This document shows, one piece after another, positions 6,290-11,298 of a stretch of DNA of 11,298 nt. The DNA is from JBGTLW01 sp964614575 (GTDB taxonomy: Bacteria; Planctomycetota; Phycisphaerae; Phycisphaerales; Phycisphaeraceae): the NCBI GenBank assembly GCA_964614575.1, contig CAZTLX010000146.1, forward strand, positions 1 through 11,298. The letters run 5' to 3'. The position numbers and the translations under genes are program-made. The first letter of the stretch is position 1; each line of letters starts with the position of its first letter. The notes below the pieces were generated by a model. That model did not search any database, was not told the origin of the DNA, and was given only the letters and a program-made list of their open reading frames with translations.

Positions 6290-7300
6290 ATGCCCGATAC
6301 ACGCCCCAACGCATTGATGGTGGGTGACCCGAGCCGGCTGGAGATGATCTACGGCCCGGAGCACCGCCGACAGATCGACCAGCACACCCGCCTCCTGGCC
6401 GAACCGCTCAGCGCGGCGCAACTGACCGCGGACCCCCAACGCCTGCGCGAGGCCGAGCTGATCCTCTCCGGCTGGGGCGCGCCGCGGTTCGATGCGGTGC
6501 TGCTGGACCACGCGCCGAATCTGCGGGCCGTCTTCTACGGCGCCGGGTCCATCCGCTCGGTGGTCTGCGAGGCTTTCTGGGAGCGCGGCATCGTGATCAC
6601 CTCCTCTTACCGCGCCAACGCCGTCCCCGTCGCCGAGTTCTGCCTCTCCCAGATCCTCTATCAGCTCAAGAGCGGCCACGCCCTGGCCCGCGACTACCGC
6701 CGCCACCGCGCCCGCCCCCGCGACAGGCAAGCTCAGTCCTTCGGGGGCTACCAGTCGCGCGTCGGGCTGATCTCCTTCGGGCAGATCGCCCGGCTGACGC
6801 GGAAGCTGCTGCGGAGTATCGAAGTTCAGGTCGTGGTGTATGACCCGTTCCTGACCGACGCGATCGCGGCCGAGCACGACATCCTCCCCGCGCCGCTGGA
6901 GGAGGTTTTCCGCTCGTGCCCGGTGGTGTCGCTGCACACGCCGAACCTGCCCGAGACGCGCAAGATGATCAAGGCCGAGCACCTGCGCTCGATGCCGGCG
7001 TACGGCACGTTCATCAACACCGCGCGCGGCGCGGTGGTCGATGAGCCGGGCATGATCGCGGTGCTGCAGGAACGGCCGGACCTCACGGCGGTGCTGGATG
7101 TGACCGACCCCGAGCCGCCGACCCCCGACAGCCCGCTGTGGACGCTGCCCAACGTCGTGCTCACGCCGCACCTCGCCGGGTCGCAAGGCCCGGAGTGTCG
7201 GCGGATGGGGCAGTACGCCGTGGACGAGATGATCCGCTTCCTGCGTGGCGAGCCGTTGCAACACCAGATCACCCGCGAGCAGGCGAAGGTGCTGGCGTAA
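6290..7300 (+). CDS. D-isomer-specific 2-hydroxyacid dehydrogenase, NAD-dependent
   Basis: Reversibly reduces a 2-oxoacid to a D-2-hydroxyacid with NAD(H); substrate unknown. 336 residues, the usual length. The catalytic triad is visible: Arg246 in NTARGAVVDE, Glu275 in TDPEPP and His294 in LTPHLAGS. The Rossmann glycine motif is altered: GLISFGQIA at 159-167 has Ser162 and Ala167 where GxGxxG has Gly. Asp185 in VVYDPF is the acidic residue expected to bind the NAD ribose, favouring NAD over NADP. ATG 6290 is chosen because a -10-like box sits eight bases before it; the open frame upstream shows no homology. The gene diverges from the EF-G-like gene and converges on the YdiJ-like gene across a perfect inverted repeat. 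Members of this family include phosphoglycerate, glycerate and formate dehydrogenases; none can be picked from sequence alone. Confidence 0.9.
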   Translation: MPDTRPNALMVGDPSRLEMIYGPEHRRQIDQHTRLLAEPLSAAQLTADPQRLREAELILSGWGAPRFDAVLLDHAPNLRAVFYGAGSIRSVVCEAFWERGIVITSSYRANAVPVAEFCLSQILYQLKSGHALARDYRRHRARPRDRQAQSFGGYQSRVGLISFGQIARLTRKLLRSIEVQVVVYDPFLTDAIAAEHDILPAPLEEVFRSCPVVSLHTPNLPETRKMIKAEHLRSMPAYGTFINTARGAVVDEPGMIAVLQERPDLTAVLDVTDPEPPTPDSPLWTLPNVVLTPHLAGSQGPECRRMGQYAVDEMIRFLRGEPLQHQITREQAKVLA

Positions 7301-7306
7301 GCGCCA

Positions 7307-7375
7307 CCCATTTAGCCGCGTCGCTCGCGACGCGCTCGGGCGGTCAGCGCGTCGCGAGCGACGCGGCTAAATGGG
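7307..7375. repeat. Perfect 30-bp inverted repeat with nested palindromes
   Basis: Arms 7307-7336 and 7346-7375 are exact reverse complements around a nine-base loop (7337-7345). Outer ends read CCCATTTAGCCGCG and CGCGGCTAAATGGG. Each arm is itself nearly palindromic (CGCGTCGC-TC-GCGACGCG at 7317-7334), so it could fold as one long hairpin, two short ones, or a cruciform. It starts six bases after the dehydrogenase stop and contains the TAG stop (7367-7369) of the minus-strand gene. It can act as a shared 3' hairpin, but no T tract follows on either side. There is no transposase gene and no evident target duplication. Confidence 0.95.
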
Positions 7376-10300
7376 GGTCTCTTTGACGCGCAGCAGTTCC
7401 ACCATGTGTTTACCCGCGACGCCGCAGCCGTCGGCCAGTTGATGCCGGCAGCTAAAGCCGTTGGCGCAGACCGCGGCGTTGCGCTGCTGCGCTTCTTTCG
7501 CGGCGGGGAAGAGGCGCTGGTTGCCGATGGCCATCGACACGTCGTAGTGCTCGTAGCCGAACGACCCGGCCATGCCGCAGCACCCCGCATCGACCTCGCT
7601 GACCTGCAAGCCCTCGACGCGTTTGAGCAGCGCGTGCATCCCCGCGGTGCCGGTGAGGGATTTCTGATGGCAGTGGCCGTGGATCAGCACCTCGTCGGTG
7701 GTCGCTTCAAACGCGACATCGATCGCGCCGGTTTCGAGCTGCTGGGCGAGGAAGGTATCCAGCAGGTAGCAGGACTGTTTGACTTTCTCGCCGAGTGCCG
7801 GGTCATCGATCAGGTCGGGCAGGTCGTCCATGATCGCCGAGGCGCAGCTCGGCTCGCAGAAGAGGATCGGCAACCCCCGCTCGGCGAACGTCGCGAGGTG
7901 GCGCAGCGTGTCGAGCCCGTCGCGCTTCGCGTCGCGCACCATGCCCTTGCTCAGCCGCGGCCGCTGACAGCACCCGGCCTCCGCGAGGATCACCTCGTAC
8001 CCGCAGCCCTCCAGCAACTCCACCGCCCGCAGGCCAAGCTGCGGCTCGTGGTAGTTCATGTAGGTGTCGTTGAAGAGCACCACGGTGCCTGCCCCGCCCC
8101 CGGAAGTTTCCATTTGTGGCCTCGAGCGGTTGCGTAGCTGCTTGCTCAGCGGCTTGCGTGCATACCTCGGGTAAGGCCGGCGGCGATCCACCCCCGTCAC
8201 CCGCTGCATCACCCACTTGTACGGCCGCAGCGTCTGCACCGCATTGACGATCGGCGCCAACGGCCCGGCGATGCGTCGTGCGGCCAGCGGCGACTCGCCC
8301 ATCAGCCGCGCGCCCAGCGGCAGGCCGCACCGGTCGTGCCGCATCTGCAGCACGTCGGACTTGAGTTTGGCCATATCGACCGCGTTGGGGCACTCGACCT
8401 TGCACGCCTTGCACGCCAGGCACAGCTCCAGCGCGTCCGCCACGCCGTCGCCGGTTAAGCCGTCGTCGCCGAGCTGCCCGCTCATCGCCAGGCGAAGGGC
8501 GTTGGCCCGGCCGCGGGTGGTGGCGTCTTCATCGCGCGTCGCCATGTAGCTGGGGCACATCACGCCCACATCAATCTTCCGACACGCCCCGACGCCGTTG
8601 CACTGCTCGACCGCCAGCGCGAAGCCGCCCTGGTCGCGGTAGTGGTAGTTGCTTTTCACCTCCGCGATGCGTTGTTCATATCCCGGGGTTTCCGGGGGGT
8701 CGTGGCGCAGGTGTTCGAGCATGCCGGGGGTGTCGAGGATCTTGCCGGGGTTGAGCAGGTTTTGCGGGTCGAAGAGCTGTTTGAGTTGGCGGAAGGCGTC
8801 GTAGAGCGGGTCGCCGAAGAAGGCTCTGACGAACTCGCCGCGGACCAAGCCGTCGCCGTGCTCACCGGACCACGCCCCGCCGTAGGATTTGACCAGCTCG
8901 AACGCCTCCCAGGCGATGGCCTTCATCTTCGCGCGGTCTTCCTCCTTGTGCAGATCGAGCGCAGGCTTAGGGTGCAGCACGCCGACGCTGGCGTGGGCGC
9001 AGATCGGCATCGCGACGCCGTGCTTGGTGCAAATGTCGCGCAGCTTCTCGATGTACTCGGCCAGCTTCTCCACCGGCACGCACGCGTCATCGACAAAGTC
9101 CAACGGCTTGGTCGCGCCTTTGACGTTGCTCTGCAACCCCACCCCCAGCCGCCGCAGCTCCCACACCCCCGGAATCCCCCCCGGAATGTTCGCCGGCTCG
9201 GTGCGCAGCACGCGCGAATAGCCCACCCCCTTCGCTTCCATGTCCGAGGCGAAGCGCTCGGCACGATCGTTGGCCGCCGCCTGCGCTTCGGCTTGCGTCG
9301 CAAAACTTCCGGGGGCAGAACTTCCGGAGGCGGAACTTCCGGGGGCGAAAAACTCGACGATCTGCACCGCCTCGGGGTCGCCGTCGATGAAGTCGGCATA
9401 CTGCCGGGCGGCGGGGTTGATGCGGGCTTCGCGGAGGATGATGCGGTCGAGCAGCTCCACCGCGGAGGGGCCGTGCTCAAGCATCGCGGGCACGTGGCGC
9501 AGCGACTCGATCAGGTCGTGGAAGTGGACGATGCACAGGGCCGTGGCTGCCGGAAGCGGGACCAGCTTCACCTTGGCTTCGAGGACCAAGGCGAGCGTGC
9601 CCTCGCTGCCGCAGATCAGGTGGGCGAGGTTCCAGGGCGTGGCGTCGTCGGGCGGGGCGTCGGTGGCTTGGCCATTCGTCGGCAGGTAGTCGAGGTTGTA
9701 CCCGCCGACGCGGCGCATGACCTTGGGGAAACGGCGGTCGATCTCGTCGTGGTTCGCCACGATGAGTTTTCCAACGCCGCGATAGATGTGGCCAAGCGTG
9801 TCGTCGCGCTCCGCTTGCGCGCGCCAGCCTTCCGGGGGCCGGGGGTCGAGCCAGGCGATGGTGCCGTCGGCCAGCAGGACTTTGAGGGCCAGGACGTTGT
9901 CGATGGTCTTGCCGAAGACGATCGAGCGGGTGCCCGAGGAGTTGTTGTTGATCATCCCGCCGAGCGTGGCCCGGCTGCTGGTGGCGGGGTCGGGCCCGAA
10001 GTGCAGGCCGGTGGGTTTGAGCTGCTTATTCAGTTGATCGCGCACGATGCCCGGCTGCACGCGTGCCCAGCCCTCCGCTTCGTTCACTTCGAGCAACGCA
10101 TGGAGGTGCTTGGAGAAGTCGAGCACGATCCCGGTGCCGAAGGTCTGCCCCGCGAGGCTGGTCCCGCCCCCGCGGCCGGTGATGGGCACGCCCTGCTCCC
10201 GCGCCACCGCCATCGTCGCGACCACATCGTCCTCATCCGCCGGCACCACCACGACCCGCGGCATCATCTGGTAATGGCTCGCATCGGTCGCGTACATCCC

Positions 10301-10405
10301 GCGGCGCGTCAGGTCGGCAAAGACGTCGCCCCGCACGCGTGCCCGCAGGGCGGTGAGCAGGGCGTCCTGATCGGTGGCGGACCGGTTCATATTCCGTTGA
10401 TCCAT
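7367..10405 (-). CDS. ydiJ: YdiJ-type FAD/Fe-S D-2-hydroxyacid dehydrogenase (D-2-hydroxyglutarate/D-lactate dehydrogenase-like)
   Basis: Large flavo-iron-sulfur enzyme, 1012 residues, close to E. coli YdiJ (1018), which oxidises D-2-hydroxyglutarate. Order of domains: FAD-binding PCMH domain with GRGGGTSLAG (about 77-86) and GPDPATSSRATLGGMINNNSSG; FAD-linked oxidase C-terminal domain with HASVGVLHPKP (about 470) and GEHGDG (about 518); a cysteine segment CNGVGAC...MCP (about 602-616); a 4Fe-4S motif CLACKACKVECP (Cys662, 665, 668, 672); and a CCG (heterodisulfide-reductase-type) domain with GCCQRPR, HGHCHQKS and GCCGMAGS. Start: Met at 10403-10405, because a -10-like CATAAT ends six bases upstream; a longer frame to 10438 adds 11 residues and overlaps the divergent gene. 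A Ser/Ala/Pro/Gly insert near 352-367 comes from a short tandem repeat. The TAG stop lies in the inverted repeat. Electrons probably go to a quinone or carrier; substrate is inferred from family. Confidence 0.9.
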   Translation of the reverse strand: MDQRNMNRSATDQDALLTALRARVRGDVFADLTRRGMYATDASHYQMMPRVVVVPADEDDVVATMAVAREQGVPITGRGGGTSLAGQTFGTGIVLDFSKHLHALLEVNEAEGWARVQPGIVRDQLNKQLKPTGLHFGPDPATSSRATLGGMINNNSSGTRSIVFGKTIDNVLALKVLLADGTIAWLDPRPPEGWRAQAERDDTLGHIYRGVGKLIVANHDEIDRRFPKVMRRVGGYNLDYLPTNGQATDAPPDDATPWNLAHLICGSEGTLALVLEAKVKLVPLPAATALCIVHFHDLIESLRHVPAMLEHGPSAVELLDRIILREARINPAARQYADFIDGDPEAVQIVEFFAPGSSASGSSAPGSFATQAEAQAAANDRAERFASDMEAKGVGYSRVLRTEPANIPGGIPGVWELRRLGVGLQSNVKGATKPLDFVDDACVPVEKLAEYIEKLRDICTKHGVAMPICAHASVGVLHPKPALDLHKEEDRAKMKAIAWEAFELVKSYGGAWSGEHGDGLVRGEFVRAFFGDPLYDAFRQLKQLFDPQNLLNPGKILDTPGMLEHLRHDPPETPGYEQRIAEVKSNYHYRDQGGFALAVEQCNGVGACRKIDVGVMCPSYMATRDEDATTRGRANALRLAMSGQLGDDGLTGDGVADALELCLACKACKVECPNAVDMAKLKSDVLQMRHDRCGLPLGARLMGESPLAARRIAGPLAPIVNAVQTLRPYKWVMQRVTGVDRRRPYPRYARKPLSKQLRNRSRPQMETSGGGAGTVVLFNDTYMNYHEPQLGLRAVELLEGCGYEVILAEAGCCQRPRLSKGMVRDAKRDGLDTLRHLATFAERGLPILFCEPSCASAIMDDLPDLIDDPALGEKVKQSCYLLDTFLAQQLETGAIDVAFEATTDEVLIHGHCHQKSLTGTAGMHALLKRVEGLQVSEVDAGCCGMAGSFGYEHYDVSMAIGNQRLFPAAKEAQQRNAAVCANGFSCRHQLADGCGVAGKHMVELLRVKETPI
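9304..9348 (-). repeat. 15-bp in-frame tandem repeat inside the YdiJ-like gene
   Basis: Three units of 15 bases (9304-9318, 9319-9333, 9334-9348), each starting AACTTCCGG on the plus strand, differ at only a few positions. They encode an SSAPG/SSASG-type linker in the oxidase domain. The repeat keeps the frame, so changes in copy number would alter only linker length. Confidence 0.85.
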
Positions 10406-10411
10406 CCCCGC

Positions 10412-10428
10412 ATTATGCCCGATATAAT
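10412..10428. promoter_or_regulatory. Back-to-back divergent -10 boxes for the YdiJ-like and DUF433 genes
   Basis: Plus strand: perfect TATAAT at 10423-10428, eight bases before the DUF433 ATG (10437). Minus strand: CATAAT at 10412-10417, six bases before the YdiJ-like ATG (10405). Only five bases separate the two boxes, which form an inverted pair ATTAT-N7-ATAAT. Neither gene has a convincing Shine-Dalgarno site, so both mRNAs are predicted to be leaderless and the two promoters would compete for RNA polymerase. No -35 boxes with normal spacing are clear. Confidence 0.55.
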
Positions 10429-10436
10429 TCAACACC

Positions 10437-10703
10437 ATGGCCCAGACGATCCACGATCACATCGCGACCGACCCGGCGATCTGCGGGGGCAAGCCGCATA
10501 TCACCGCCACGCGCATCCGGGTCACCGATATCCATGCCTGGCACGAGCGGCAAGGCATGTCCCCGGATGAGATCGTGTCGGCCTTCCCCACGCTGACCCT
10601 GGCCGATGTCCACGCCGCTCTGGCGTACGACTGGGACCATCGAGATCAGGTCGAGGCGGAGGCCAGCCTAGGCCGACGCCGACCAACTCGCTTACGCGGT
10701 TGA
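10437..10703 (+). CDS. DUF433 family protein (VapB-like antitoxin candidate)
   Basis: Small helix-turn-helix-type protein of the DUF433 family, usually the antitoxin partner of a DUF5615 PIN-like toxin. The family signature is clear: ICGGKPHITATRIRV (15-29; the usual GTRI is ATRI here), then GMSPDEIVSAFPTLTLADVHAALAYDW (about 40-66). It has 88 residues. The last ten or so (GRRRPTRLRG) do not look like the family: they are toxin-gene sequence read in the wrong frame after a deletion that fused the two genes. The main fold is probably intact, so it may still bind DNA or be a relic antitoxin. It starts at a leaderless-type ATG and is divergent from the YdiJ-like gene. Confidence 0.85.
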   Translation: MAQTIHDHIATDPAICGGKPHITATRIRVTDIHAWHERQGMSPDEIVSAFPTLTLADVHAALAYDWDHRDQVEAEASLGRRRPTRLRG

Positions 10704-10889
10704 GCACGCGCGGGTGGTCTTCTCTATGGACGCCGATTCCTCAGACTCGCCCAACGCGGCCACATGCACGCCGGTATTGTTTATGCTGAGCAAGGCCGTC
10801 GGTCGGTCGGACAGATCATCGAAGTGCTGGTGGTCCTGCATGGCGTTCTGGACGCCGCGGACATGAAACGCCATATTGAGTTCATCTAA
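10672..10889 (+). pseudogene. DUF5615 PIN-like toxin remnant, N-terminally deleted and frameshifted
   Basis: Two reading frames join into one DUF5615-like C-terminal part. Frame A from 10672 gives ADADQLAYAVEHARVVFSMDAD; frame B from about 10740 gives LRLAQRGHMHAGIVYAEQGR, then IIEVLVVLHGVLDAADMKRH and the stop TAA at 10887. Inserting one T at 10737-10738 (GATTCC to GATTTCC) restores the family motif DADFLRLA. A TAG at 10669 closes frame A just upstream, and the expected N-terminus with its LLDE-type acidic start is absent, so a deletion has joined it to the DUF433 gene around 10640-10672. It overlaps the DUF433 tail. The toxin should be inactive. A sequencing error could explain the single-base shift but not the lost N-terminus. 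Confidence 0.8.
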
Positions 10890-10920
10890 ACCCCGGTCAC
10901 GCTTTTCACGATCAATCGTC

Positions 10921-11298
10921 ATGCTCAACCTTTCCCAACACCGCATAGTTGTCACCGGCGGCGCCGGGTTCCTTGGCTACTTTGTCTGCGAGGCGCTGCG
11001 GCGGCGGGGCGTCGCGGACGAGCAGGTCTTTATCCCGCGCCGCAAGGACTACGACCTGACCAAAGAGGCGGATGTCGTGCGGATGTACGACGACGCGAAG
11101 CCCGATGTCGTGATCCATCTCGCGGCCGAGGTCGGGGGCATCGGGGCCAACCGCGACCACCCCGGCCGCTTCTTCTTCGCCAACGCCGCGATGGGCCTGC
11201 ACCTGATCGAGCACGGCCGGCAACGCGGCATCAGGAAGTTCGTGCAGACCGGCACCGTCTGCGCCTACCCCAAGTTCAGCCCCGTCCCCTTCAACGAA
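10921..11298 (+). CDS. fcl: GDP-L-fucose synthase-like NAD-dependent epimerase/reductase, N-terminal part (cut by window edge)
   Basis: Short-chain dehydrogenase/reductase of the sugar-nucleotide epimerase type; relatives convert GDP-4-keto-6-deoxymannose to GDP-L-fucose for surface polysaccharides. 126 residues are visible. The Rossmann motif is VTGGAGFLG (10-18). DYDLT (about 42-46), PDVVIHLAAEVGGIGANRDHP (about 62-82) and KFVQTGTVCAYPKFSPVPFNE (about 106-126) match the GDP-fucose synthase pattern, with the Cys of TVCAYPK in the usual place. The Tyr-x-x-x-Lys active site lies beyond the window. ATG 10921 fits because the glycine motif follows at residue 10; no Shine-Dalgarno or -10 box is obvious, and the toxin remnant ends 31 bases upstream. 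The precise sugar substrate is not certain from this half. Confidence 0.85.
   Translation, partial: MLNLSQHRIVVTGGAGFLGYFVCEALRRRGVADEQVFIPRRKDYDLTKEADVVRMYDDAKPDVVIHLAAEVGGIGANRDHPGRFFFANAAMGLHLIEHGRQRGIRKFVQTGTVCAYPKFSPVPFNE

Noticed and set aside
10406..10438. Longer start for the YdiJ-like protein at 10438
   Set aside because: The extra 11 residues overlap the divergent DUF433 start and contain the -10 box inferred for this gene, so ATG 10405 is preferred; ATG 10390 remains possible.
8642..10570. 642-codon open frame on the plus strand opposite the YdiJ-like gene
   Set aside because: Composition is rich in Val, Gly, Arg, His and Asp with no family features; the opposite strand encodes a well-recognised multi-domain enzyme.

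Overview
The window is about 11.3 kb of GC-rich bacterial DNA with densely packed genes on both strands and short intergenic regions that carry readable promoters and hairpins. The gene set (a hopanoid radical-SAM enzyme HpnH, an enlarged RNase HII-like protein, a non-canonical EF-G paralogue, a YdiJ-type flavo-iron-sulfur dehydrogenase, a lysine-rich histone-H1-like peptide) and the frequent lack of Shine-Dalgarno sites fit a Planctomycetota bacterium, perhaps class Phycisphaerae. That assignment is inference from protein character, not from a search.

Layout. 1-830 (-): N-terminal half of a group I GroEL, cut by the window edge. 831-1139: divergent intergenic region with no groES and no CIRCE operator. 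1140-2123 (+): RNase HII-like protein with all four carboxylates but a large insertion. 2128-2189: long imperfect hairpin. 2241-3362 (+): hpnH. 3506-3531: strong bidirectional hairpin terminator. 3658-3783 (-): 41-residue protein made almost only of KKKAT repeats, with its own promoter and ribosome binding site. 3857-3903 (-): intrinsic terminator of the next gene. 4020-6119 (-): EF-G-like GTPase. 6290-7300 (+): D-2-hydroxyacid dehydrogenase. 7307-7375: perfect 30-bp inverted repeat between convergent genes, containing the stop codon of the next gene. 7367-10405 (-): YdiJ/D-2-hydroxyglutarate-dehydrogenase-like protein. 10437-10703 (+): DUF433 antitoxin-like protein, followed by a truncated and frameshifted DUF5615 toxin remnant (to 10889). 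10921-11298 (+): start of a GDP-L-fucose-synthase-like epimerase, cut by the window edge.

The genes look like ordinary monocistronic units and not one operon: strand changes are frequent and most genes have their own promoter or terminator. The main themes worth following are: (1) -10-like boxes only 6-9 nt upstream of several ATG codons, which implies leaderless mRNAs, including a tight back-to-back pair at 10412-10428; (2) the KKKAT microprotein, probably a nucleic-acid-binding polycation; (3) a decayed DUF433/DUF5615 toxin-antitoxin module; (4) two large hairpins placed just after stop codons that share a GCGGCTAAA core and may be dispersed repeats; (5) the convergent placement of an NAD-dependent 2-hydroxyacid dehydrogenase and a flavin-dependent D-2-hydroxyacid oxidoreductase. 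I saw no phage, insertion sequence, CRISPR array, rRNA or tRNA.
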